A DNA stretch of 7,764 nt, taken from assembly GCA_900551585.1 (NCBI GenBank), contig URWU01000065.1, positions 1-7,764 on the forward strand, read 5' to 3'. The position numbers and the translations under genes are program-made. Below the pieces are notes generated by a model. It saw only the letters and a program-made list of their open reading frames with translations. It did no database searches and was not told where the DNA came from. Each line of letters begins with the position of its first letter. Position 1 is the stretch's first letter. Positions 1 to 5,532 of the stretch are shown here, one piece after another. This DNA comes from an uncultured Alphaproteobacteria bacterium (GTDB taxonomy: Bacteria; Pseudomonadota; Alphaproteobacteria; RF32; CAG-239).

Positions 1-121
1 AGAGACAGAGACTTTGCTGACTCTTATAGTATCATATTTTTGTTATCCATACAATAGACAAAACCGTGACTCTTTTGTGACAAACTTGCAGATTCTTATT
101 CTTTTATTAAACTTCCGGCGT

Positions 122-132
122 TAAAGTATAGA
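122..132 (+). promoter_or_regulatory. weak candidate -10 for the small basic protein gene
   Basis: TATAGA at 127-132 lies 17 nt downstream of TTATTA (104-109), which is a poor -35. A start site near 139 would give a leader of about 23 nt containing the AGGAGA ribosome site. The rest of 1-161 is AT-rich. It holds two copies of TGACTCTT (18-25, 67-74) and two GTGAC words 11 nt apart (66-70, 77-81), which might be half-sites of an operator. I recognise no gene in this stretch. The promoter call is by eye only. Confidence 0.25.
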
Positions 133-161
133 CATTAAGCACAACGCGTCAGGAGAGATTG

Positions 162-314
162 ATGACGGAGAATACTAAGCAGCCCCAAGCAAAACCCAAA
201 AAGAAACGTGATGAAATCCGTTTTGACAGAGAAGCAAAAGCTCTGCAGAGAAACTTGGAAAAGCGCAAAAAACAACAGCAAGCCCGCGAGGAGCTTAAAG
301 CTAAGAAAGAATAA
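162..314 (+). CDS. small basic, charged protein (50 aa), unknown function
   Basis: The frame starts MTENTKQPQ and ends EELKAKKE, 50 residues. A clear AGGAGA ribosome site (151-156) precedes the ATG by 5 nt, which is the main reason to believe it. About a third of the residues are Lys or Arg. Residues 11-16 form a PKKKR-type cluster, and from about residue 17 on the chain alternates acidic and basic residues with Gln and Ala, so it probably forms one long charged helix. There is no signal peptide, membrane segment or cysteine. It lies 82 nt upstream of murA on the same strand, with a hairpin between them. Such charge patterns are seen in small nucleic-acid- or ribosome-associated proteins, but that is inference from composition; I recognise no family. 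Confidence 0.7.
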   Translation: MTENTKQPQAKPKKKRDEIRFDREAKALQRNLEKRKKQQQAREELKAKKE

Positions 315-319
315 AAATA

Positions 320-332
320 CGGCAGACAGCCT
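320..332 (+). repeat. 13-nt direct repeat, copy 1 (upstream of murA)
   Basis: CGGCAGACAGCCT here recurs exactly at 1718-1730. This copy is the left arm of the hairpin before murA. The identity is directly visible; whether it has any role is unknown. Confidence 0.5.
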
Positions 333-358
333 CACCGGCTTTATCTGCCGCTTTGTTT
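320..358 (+). terminator. hairpin terminator or attenuator between the small gene and murA
   Basis: The outer stem CGGCAGA (320-326) pairs with TCTGCCG (344-350) and the inner stem AGCC (328-331) pairs with GGCT (337-340), leaving small bulges. An imperfect T-run, CTTTGTTTAT, follows. It begins 5 nt after the stop of the small gene. No convincing separate promoter is visible between it and murA, so it may be a leaky terminator that sets how much transcript reaches murA. The T-run is broken, so strength is uncertain. Confidence 0.5.
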
Positions 359-396
359 ATCATTAACAGCAAGACTATCAGCAAAGGAGAAAGACC

Positions 397-1704
397 ATGG
401 ATAAGATTAAAATTATTGGAGGGAATCGCCTGGAAGGAAAAATTTTTATCAGCGGTGCCAAAAACGCGGCTCTTCCCCTGATATGTGCCGGCTTGCTGAC
501 TAAAGATACCGTTACACTGACAAAGATGCCGCTTTTGTCCGATATTAAATCAATGAACGACCTGTTGGAACAGCTGGGAACCAAAATTGATAATTTTGAC
601 GACTTTGTCGACGGGCACCCGACCAAAACTTATTCTTACCGCACACAGGAAGCCACTTCTCTGACCGCGCCTTATGATTATGTGCGCAAAATGCGCGCTT
701 CCTATTATGTTCTCGGCCCGCTGCTCGCCCGTTACGGTCAGGTTGAAGTTTCGCTGCCCGGCGGTTGTGCTATCGGCGCGCGGCCGATGGATATTCATCT
801 GTCAGCTCTGGAACAAATGGGCGCCGAAGTTGAAATCAAAAACGGCTATATCAATGCCAAAGTCAAAGGCAAGCTGAAAGGCTGCCACATTTCTTTTCAT
901 ACCGCCTCTGTCGGCGCAACCTGCAATATTATGATGGCAGCAACACTTGCCGAAGGCCGAACGACCATTGAGAATGCCGCCAAAGAGCCGGAAATTTCCG
1001 ATTTGGCCGCTCTCCTGATTGCAATGGGAGCCAAAATCTCCGGACAAGGAACATCGACCATCACGATTGACGGTGTTGAAGAACTGCACGGAGCGGCTCA
1101 TAAGGTGATTGCCGACCGTATTGAGGCCGGTTCTTATGCCGTTGCCGCCGCTATCACCCGCGGCAAAATCGAACTTATCAATGCCCAGCCGCAAACGCTG
1201 CAATGTCCGCTACAAATTCTTCGCGATATGGGGGTTAAGGTTTCTGAAACCAACAAGGGCATTCTGATTGACGCAACCAATGCCAAGCTCAAAGGCCAGG
1301 ATATTATGACAGATTATTATCCGGGATTTCCGACCGACCTGCAGGCGCAGTTTTTGGCTCTGATGTTGACGGCAGACGGCGCTTCAATGGTTACCGAAAC
1401 CATTTGGGAAAACCGTTTTATGCATGTGCCGGAACTGCTGCGCATGGGGGCTAACATCAATGTTCACGGCCATGCCTCGGCGATTGTCCGCGGTGTTAAA
1501 AAGCTTTCCGGCGCCCAGGTGATGGCAACCGATTTGCGCGCCTCTTTTGCTTTGGTCTTGGCCGGTTTGATTGCCGAAGGCGAAACGACTGTCAACCGTG
1601 TTTATCACCTCGACCGCGGCTATGAACGTCTGGAAGAAAAACTCAAAGGCGTCGGTGCAAAAATCGAGAGAATCAGCGAAGCTGACGAACTGGCCGCAGA
1701 GTAA
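397..1704 (+). CDS. murA: UDP-N-acetylglucosamine 1-carboxyvinyltransferase (MurA)
   Basis: MurA transfers the enolpyruvyl group of phosphoenolpyruvate to UDP-GlcNAc in the cytoplasm, the first committed step of peptidoglycan synthesis and the target of fosfomycin. At 435 residues it is slightly longer than the 419 of E. coli, as in other alphaproteobacteria. Landmarks: the N-terminal GAKNAALP block with Lys22-Asn23; the active-site loop GGCAIGARP with Cys124 (E. coli Cys115) and Arg129 (Arg120); YPGFPTD at 308-314 with the catalytic Asp314 (Asp305); and HLDRGYERLE at 404-413 with Arg407 (Arg397). Because the loop residue is Cys and not Asp, the enzyme should be fosfomycin sensitive in principle. 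The ATG follows AAAGGAG (383-389) by 7 nt, which fixes the start. A bidirectional terminator follows the stop. All key residues are present, so it appears fully functional. Confidence 0.97.
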   Translation: MDKIKIIGGNRLEGKIFISGAKNAALPLICAGLLTKDTVTLTKMPLLSDIKSMNDLLEQLGTKIDNFDDFVDGHPTKTYSYRTQEATSLTAPYDYVRKMRASYYVLGPLLARYGQVEVSLPGGCAIGARPMDIHLSALEQMGAEVEIKNGYINAKVKGKLKGCHISFHTASVGATCNIMMAATLAEGRTTIENAAKEPEISDLAALLIAMGAKISGQGTSTITIDGVEELHGAAHKVIADRIEAGSYAVAAAITRGKIELINAQPQTLQCPLQILRDMGVKVSETNKGILIDATNAKLKGQDIMTDYYPGFPTDLQAQFLALMLTADGASMVTETIWENRFMHVPELLRMGANINVHGHASAIVRGVKKLSGAQVMATDLRASFALVLAGLIAEGETTVNRVYHLDRGYERLEEKLKGVGAKIERISEADELAAE

Positions 1705-1717
1705 GATAACCATTCAC

Positions 1718-1730
1718 CGGCAGACAGCCT
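1718..1730 (+). repeat. 13-nt direct repeat, copy 2 (downstream of murA)
   Basis: This is an exact second copy of the 13-mer at 320-332, lying 13 nt after the murA stop. Here it has no matching right arm (no TCTGCCG follows), so it does not form the same hairpin. Confidence 0.5.
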
Positions 1731-1756
1731 TTCATACTGACGCATAAGCAACAAAT

Positions 1757-1797
1757 AAAAAAAGAGTTCGACCTTTTAAAGTCCGAACTCTTTTTTT
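1757..1797. terminator. bidirectional intrinsic terminator between murA and the small membrane protein
   Basis: A perfect stem of AAAAAAAGAGTTCG against CGAACTCTTTTTTT encloses a loop of about 12 nt. A-tracts on the left arm and T-tracts on the right arm mean each strand ends in a U-run. It separates two convergent genes, murA (+) and the 60-residue gene (-), whose stop codon at 1802-1804 lies only 4 nt beyond the T-tract. Confidence 0.9.
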
Positions 1798-1801
1798 ACA
1801 G

Positions 1802-1984
1802 TTACAATTTTTTTGCCAGCCAGAGGATAAAAATACAAACAGCCATCAAACCTATGGCCGCAAACAGATAATTTATATCTTCCAGGGATTGCAAAAATAA
1901 ATAGCTGATACCGATACAGCCGAAACTGCAAACGCACATAACGATTAAGGCGCGCAGCTCAAAAAACGGATCCTTTTTACTCAT
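1802..1984 (-). CDS. small two-helix membrane protein (60 aa), unknown function
   Basis: The 60-residue product starts MSKKDPFFEL and has two hydrophobic stretches, about residues 12-31 and 38-57, joined by a short acidic turn (QSLEDIN). Positive charges sit at both ends (KK at 3-4 and at 58-59), so the positive-inside rule predicts a hairpin with both termini in the cytoplasm. TM1 carries Cys17, Cys19 and Cys23 and TM2 carries Cys50. There is no recognisable domain, and no strong ribosome site stands directly before the ATG. Support comes from a plausible promoter upstream, the terminator directly after the stop and the sensible topology. It lies on the same strand as the sufE-comF run but 148 nt downstream of it, so it could also be reached by read-through. 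Confidence 0.6.
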   Translation of the reverse strand: MSKKDPFFELRALIVMCVCSFGCIGISYLFLQSLEDINYLFAAIGLMAVCIFILWLAKKL

Positions 1985-2047
1985 AAATTGTTATTTTAAA
2001 AGTTTTACAAATATCGGGTTATTAGAAATGACAATATCCCTTTCGGA

Positions 2048-2056
2048 ATTATAACA
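2048..2056 (-). promoter_or_regulatory. extended -10 promoter for the small membrane protein gene
   Basis: On the minus strand this reads TGTTATAAT, a perfect TATAAT with the TG of an extended -10. No good -35 lies 16-18 nt upstream, which is acceptable for an extended -10 site. Transcription would begin near 2041, giving a leader of about 57 nt. A second, weaker option is TTGTCA (2034-2029) with no good -10. Confidence 0.45.
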
Positions 2057-2132
2057 GAATACGCACATATATTATATAATTTAATTGATTAATGGACAAA
2101 ATATAACACATAGCTGCCAATTAAGCAAGAAT

Positions 2133-2852
2133 TTATCCGCAGACACGGGCAACCGTCAATGTATCGACGGATTTGGCTCCGGCAGCGCGCAAGGCCAAGG
2201 CACATTCTTTCAAAGTGGAGCCGGTGGTCATGACATCGTCTATCAGGACCACTCTTTTGCCTTTAATTTTGTCAGGATGTTTGACGCTGAACACGCCTTT
2301 GACGTTTTTTACTCTTTCATGACCGGAAAACTCAACCTGCGGGCGCGTTTTCTTGTGACGGACAACCGAGGTATAATCTACGGATATACCGTTCAGCTTG
2401 GTCAGTTCGGCAGCTAACAATCCCGACTGGTTATAGCGCCTTTTGATTAAACGTGTATAATGCAGCGGAATCGGCACAATGACATCTACACCCTCCTGCC
2501 AAATGTCACGGCCGGCTAAATTGAGCCATTTGGCCAGTGTTTTGGCATTATCGGTCTTGTCAAGAAACTTGAAAGCCAGCAGCAGATTTTTGGAAGCTTC
2601 ATCATAATGGACTGCCGAACGGCTGAGGCGAAACGGGGTCTTGAGCTTTTTCATACAGGAGCCGCACAATATTTTCTTTGTACTTGGCGCCGACTCAAAC
2701 GGGTGGCCGCATTTTTGGCAGTAAGGTGCGGAAATAAAATTGATTTCATTAAAACAATCGGGGCATAAACCGTCTTCTTCAGCCAGAATTTTGCCGCATT
2801 TGATACAACGCGGCGGCAGAAAAGCATTGATGATATTTTTTAAGAGAGACAT
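2133..2852 (-). CDS. comF: ComF-family phosphoribosyltransferase-like protein with zinc-finger N-terminus
   Basis: The 239-residue protein combines an N-terminal cysteine-rich region with a type I phosphoribosyltransferase fold, the ComF/GntX architecture linked to DNA uptake or DNA metabolism; biochemical function is not settled. Four CxxC pairs (Cys16/19, 30/33, 45/48, 63/66) should bind two metal ions. The PIPLHYTRLIKRRYNQ block (127-142) and the RHKKTRPQ block (165-172) are typical of the family. VVLIDDVMTTGST (201-213) is the PRPP-binding loop with both acidic residues. The start at 2852 gives MSLLKNIINAFLPPR, the usual ComF N-terminus, 4 nt after the sucD-like stop. The frame is open further upstream to 2936, but that part overlaps the sucD-like gene and does not look like ComF. 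No ribosome site is obvious, so translation is probably coupled to the upstream gene. Confidence 0.9.
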   Translation of the reverse strand: MSLLKNIINAFLPPRCIKCGKILAEEDGLCPDCFNEINFISAPYCQKCGHPFESAPSTKKILCGSCMKKLKTPFRLSRSAVHYDEASKNLLLAFKFLDKTDNAKTLAKWLNLAGRDIWQEGVDVIVPIPLHYTRLIKRRYNQSGLLAAELTKLNGISVDYTSVVRHKKTRPQVEFSGHERVKNVKGVFSVKHPDKIKGKRVVLIDDVMTTGSTLKECALALRAAGAKSVDTLTVARVCG

Positions 2853-2856
2853 CAGT

Positions 2857-3753
2857 CTAAAGCTTGCAGCAGCCATCGCAGCAATTGAACAATTTTTCCA
2901 GCTCGCGGTGGATGTGGTTGATATTATTGACAACAATGATACCGGCGTCAGTCATGGCATCTTTTTTATCCTGCGCGGAAATCCGGCCCTTGGTAATGAT
3001 GTCGCCGGCATAGCCCATTTTGTGGCCGAAAGGAACCGCATCTCCGGCAACAAAACCGATAATCGGCTTTTTAACCGACAGGTTTTTATAATAATGCGCC
3101 GCGTCTTCTTCGAAAGTTCCGCCCAAACGGCCAAGCATGACAATTGCCTTGGTATCGGGATCACGCTGGAACCGGTCAATGGCCTCAATGAAATCTACGC
3201 CTATCATCATATCATCGCCCAAACCGATGACGGTTGACTGGCCAAGGTTGACCCGGTTGGTTTCAATCACTGCCTCATAGGTCAAAGTTGATGAACGCGA
3301 CACAATGCCGATTTTGCCCGGCTGGTGAATATTCTCGGGGAAAATTCCCAGACGCGCTTCGCCGGGGGTAATGATTCCCGGAGTGTTGGGGCCGATTAAT
3401 TTAGTTTTGCTGCCTTTTAACATTGCTTTGATTTCGAGCATATCTTTAATCGGCACGCCGTCGGCAATGCAGACAACCAAGTCAAGCTCCGCTTCAACCG
3501 CCTCTTTCATTGCGCTTTTGACTGCCGGTGCCGGAACGAACATCACGCCGGCATTGGCTTTGGTTGCATCGACTGCTTCTTTGACGGTGTTAAAAACCGG
3601 CAGACCCAAATGGATTTCGCCGCCTTTGCCGGGGGTAACACCGCTGACAACGCGGGTGCCGTAATCTAACGAGCGTTTGATATGGAAAGTTGCCTGCGTA
3701 CCGGTGATACCCTGACAAACAACTTTGGTATGTTTTCCGACCAGAATTGACAT
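2857..3753 (-). CDS. sucD: SucD-like succinyl-CoA synthetase alpha subunit lacking the phosphohistidine
   Basis: The canonical enzyme joins succinate and CoA with ATP or GTP through a phosphohistidine on this subunit. The 298-residue chain aligns end to end with E. coli SucD (289). The CoA-binding Rossmann part is well kept: GITGTQ at 15-20, VTPGKGG at 39-45, HLGLPVFNTV at 48-57. The catalytic part is not. The GHAGA phosphohistidine motif reads GYAGD, with Tyr248 (codon 3010-3012, TAT) for His246. MIGEIGG reads MLGRLGG, putting Arg209 where Glu208 stabilises phosphohistidine. PNCPG is PNTPG, RSGTLT is RSSTLT, and GGDP is GDDM. The C-terminus adds a CCDGCC tail at 291-296. The frame is intact, and its ATG overlaps the sucC-like stop by one base (TAATG). 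Family membership is certain; normal catalysis is unlikely. A new role using CoA binding, or a non-catalytic paralog, is inferred. Confidence 0.9.
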   Translation of the reverse strand: MSILVGKHTKVVCQGITGTQATFHIKRSLDYGTRVVSGVTPGKGGEIHLGLPVFNTVKEAVDATKANAGVMFVPAPAVKSAMKEAVEAELDLVVCIADGVPIKDMLEIKAMLKGSKTKLIGPNTPGIITPGEARLGIFPENIHQPGKIGIVSRSSTLTYEAVIETNRVNLGQSTVIGLGDDMMIGVDFIEAIDRFQRDPDTKAIVMLGRLGGTFEEDAAHYYKNLSVKKPIIGFVAGDAVPFGHKMGYAGDIITKGRISAQDKKDAMTDAGIIVVNNINHIHRELEKLFNCCDGCCKL

Positions 3754-4955
3754 TAATCGCTCTCCTCTACGGCAGTAACCAAGGCATCAACCGCCTCTTC
3801 CATTTCATCGGCAATGATAATCGGCAGTTTGGAATGAATTAAAATCTCTTTGGCCTCATCCTTATTGGTTCCCTCAAAGCGAACCACCAGCGGCACATTG
3901 AGGCCGACTTCTGAGGCCGCGGCGATGATTCCGTCGGCAATCAGGTTACAACGCAGGAAACCGCCGAGAATGTTAATCAAAATTCCCTCAACACGCGGAT
4001 TGGTCATGATAATTTTGATACCGGAAGCGATTTTGTCTTTGTCAACACCGCCTTTGACGTTCAGATAACAAGCAGCGCCATAGCCTTTGGCGTGCAAAAC
4101 GTCCATTACCGCCATTGCCAAACCGTCACCGTTGACAATGCAGCCGATGTTGCCGTCAAACTCAGAATAAGTAAAGCGGTATTTGGCGGCCTGTAATTCA
4201 CGGTCGTCAGCCTCATAATCATCTTGCAAAACTTTGATATCCTTATGGCGGTACAAAGCATTGTCATCAAAAGAGATTTTGGCGTCAAGCGCAATCAGGC
4301 TGCCGTTGGCCAGCACTCCGACCGGGTTGATTTCAATCATCGTCGCGTCACAGTCGATAAACGCCTGATGAAGGCCGTTGATAAAAGTTTCCAGACTCTT
4401 GGCGCTGCGCGGCGATAATTTGATAAACTCCATCACTTTTTGAATTTGTTTCGGTTCAACACCGCCGTCATAAGGCAGTTCGATTTTTAAGATTTTTTCC
4501 GGCTCGTTGATAGCAATATCACTGATGTCACGGTCGGCAGTCTCGGCAATCAGCAGCGTAATTGCCGGTTTCATACGGTCAATAACCAAACCGGCATAAA
4601 AAACTTTTTTGACCTTGTTAAAAGCTTCAACATAAATGCGGCTGACCTGCTTGCCTTTCGGCCCGGTCTGCATTGTCACCAAAGTCGAGCCCAGCATTTG
4701 TTCGGCGTTTTTGATAATATCGCGGCGGCTTTTAATCAGGCGGATACCGCCTTTGCGGCCGGCTTTGCTTTCCAAAAAATAACCACGGTTGCGGGCGCCC
4801 GACTGAATCTGCGCTTTTAAAACCCAAGGACCGCGGAAAGATACCGCCGAGGCCACGCGTTTGGCCTCATTCGGAGTATAGGCGATGCCGCCTTTGGGAA
4901 TAAGTATTCCGTAGCGGTTTAAGATTTTTTTGGCCTGATACTCATGAATGTTCAT
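3753..4955 (-). CDS. sucC: SucC-like succinyl-CoA synthetase beta subunit with altered nucleotide loops
   Basis: The canonical beta subunit carries the ATP-grasp nucleotide site and part of the succinate site. At 400 residues the length is normal, and the N-terminus MNIHEYQAKKIL is typical. Residues 59-68 hold the insertion seen in alphaproteobacterial and mitochondrial forms. The family sequence QIHAGGRGKG reads QIQSGARNRG (49-58), changing the His and the glycine loop. STEGG reads AETAD (137-141), FLDVGGGA reads YLNVKGGV (297-304), NGAGLAM reads NGDGLAM and NIFGGI reads NILGGF (328-333). Kept residues include Glu208 and Asn210 of MIEINP and Asp224 of LDAK, which ligate metal and nucleotide in the family. 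An AGGGAA ribosome site lies about 9 nt before the ATG, itself 12 nt after sufE. The changes parallel those in the alpha partner, so the pair has drifted together. Confidence 0.9.
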   Translation of the reverse strand: MNIHEYQAKKILNRYGILIPKGGIAYTPNEAKRVASAVSFRGPWVLKAQIQSGARNRGYFLESKAGRKGGIRLIKSRRDIIKNAEQMLGSTLVTMQTGPKGKQVSRIYVEAFNKVKKVFYAGLVIDRMKPAITLLIAETADRDISDIAINEPEKILKIELPYDGGVEPKQIQKVMEFIKLSPRSAKSLETFINGLHQAFIDCDATMIEINPVGVLANGSLIALDAKISFDDNALYRHKDIKVLQDDYEADDRELQAAKYRFTYSEFDGNIGCIVNGDGLAMAVMDVLHAKGYGAACYLNVKGGVDKDKIASGIKIIMTNPRVEGILINILGGFLRCNLIADGIIAAASEVGLNVPLVVRFEGTNKDEAKEILIHSKLPIIIADEMEEAVDALVTAVEESD

Positions 4956-4967
4956 CTAAAATTTTCC

Positions 4968-5366
4968 CTAAAGAACATCAGCATAATGCAGAATTTTTTC
5001 GGTCATGGCGGTTAAGCCGTTGCGGCGGCTGGGACTCAAATGTTCGTGCAATCCCAAAGCATTGAAAATCTCTTCAATATCCGTTTTTTTGATTTCATCG
5101 GGCGATTTGCCGGAGAAGATGGTCAGGACAATAGCGATTATGCCTTTGACGATTGCCGCGTCGCTGTCCCCTTTGAAGAACAGGCAGCCGTCTTTTTTCT
5201 CGGGAACCAGCCAAACCTGCGACTGGCAGCCGCGGACTTTCCACTCGTCCTGATAAAAATTCTGCGGCAACGGCTCAAGCTTGGAACCAAGGTCGATAAT
5301 ATAGCGGTATTTATCTTCCCAATCATCCAGCAATTCAAAATTTTCGATTAATTCATTGATATCCAT
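4968..5366 (-). CDS. sufE: SufE-family sulfur acceptor for Fe-S cluster assembly
   Basis: SufE takes persulfide sulfur from the cysteine desulfurase SufS, boosts its activity and passes sulfur to the SufBCD scaffold in the cytoplasm. The 132-residue product begins MDINELIENFELLDDWEDKY, a textbook SufE N-terminus. The persulfide-carrying cysteine is Cys47 in VRGCQSQVWL, and the C-terminal LSPSRRNGL block is also family-typical. I place the start at 5366 by homology; an in-frame ATG at 5384 would add six residues (MLGAPV) with no better ribosome site. It is the first gene of the minus-strand run, 12 nt before the sucC-like gene. No sufS or sufBCD is in the window, as is common where sufE stands alone. 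All key residues are present. Confidence 0.93.
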   Translation of the reverse strand: MDINELIENFELLDDWEDKYRYIIDLGSKLEPLPQNFYQDEWKVRGCQSQVWLVPEKKDGCLFFKGDSDAAIVKGIIAIVLTIFSGKSPDEIKKTDIEEIFNALGLHEHLSPSRRNGLTAMTEKILHYADVL

Positions 5367-5444
5367 AACTGGCGCCCCAAGCATTGAAATATGGCTAGAT
5401 ATTTAACACTTTAATTGGTTTTCGTAAAGCCTTTTTTCCCAGTA

Positions 5445-5472
5445 ATTATATGTAAAAAATAAGTTAAATGAA
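5445..5472 (-). promoter_or_regulatory. candidate promoter of the sufE-sucC-sucD-comF run
   Basis: On the minus strand TATAAT (5450-5445) lies 16 nt downstream of TTCATT (5472-5467), so the -10 is perfect and the -35 weak. Transcription near 5438 would give a leader of about 72 nt. A second option closer to the gene is TTTACG (5428-5423) with TTAAAT (5406-5401). The -35 sits back to back with the -35 of the plus-strand promoter, so the two divergent promoters may compete or share a regulator. Confidence 0.4.
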
Positions 5473-5500
5473 TTGACTTGAAGCATAGAGATGATATTTT
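5473..5500 (+). promoter_or_regulatory. candidate promoter of the GNAT-mpaA pair
   Basis: TTGACT (5473-5478) is separated by 16 nt from TATTTT (5495-5500), a reasonable sigma-70-type match. Transcription would begin near 5507. The in-frame ATG at 5491 lies inside or before the -10, so it cannot be the translation start from this promoter; this supports the ATG at 5533. Confidence 0.5.
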
Positions 5501-5532
5501 ATTGCCATCACCCTCCAACAAAAGAGAAAAAG

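Noticed and set aside
353..381. Possible murA promoter (TTGTTT / TATCAG)
   Set aside because: Transcription would begin inside the ribosome site, leaving almost no leader, and both boxes are weak.
802..1203. 133-residue minus-strand open frame inside murA
   Set aside because: It is a reverse-frame shadow of murA with no recognisable features.
2853..2936. Upstream in-frame extension of ComF by 28 residues
   Set aside because: It lies wholly inside the sucD-like gene, and the shorter form starts with the usual ComF N-terminus directly before the first CxxC.
2740..3237. 165-residue plus-strand open frame across the comF/sucD junction
   Set aside because: It is antisense to two clearly coding genes whose motifs are unmistakable; its own translation shows no domain and has no ribosome site.
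2857..4955. Reading the sucCD-like pair as pseudogenes
   Set aside because: Both frames are full length, have no frameshift or early stop, keep coupled spacing, and retain the CoA-binding motifs; substitutions cluster at the active site and not at random.
5491..5532. Upstream in-frame ATG that would add 14 residues (MIFYCHHPP...) to the GNAT protein
   Set aside because: It coincides with the likely -10 box and lacks a ribosome site; the added residues are not part of the fold.
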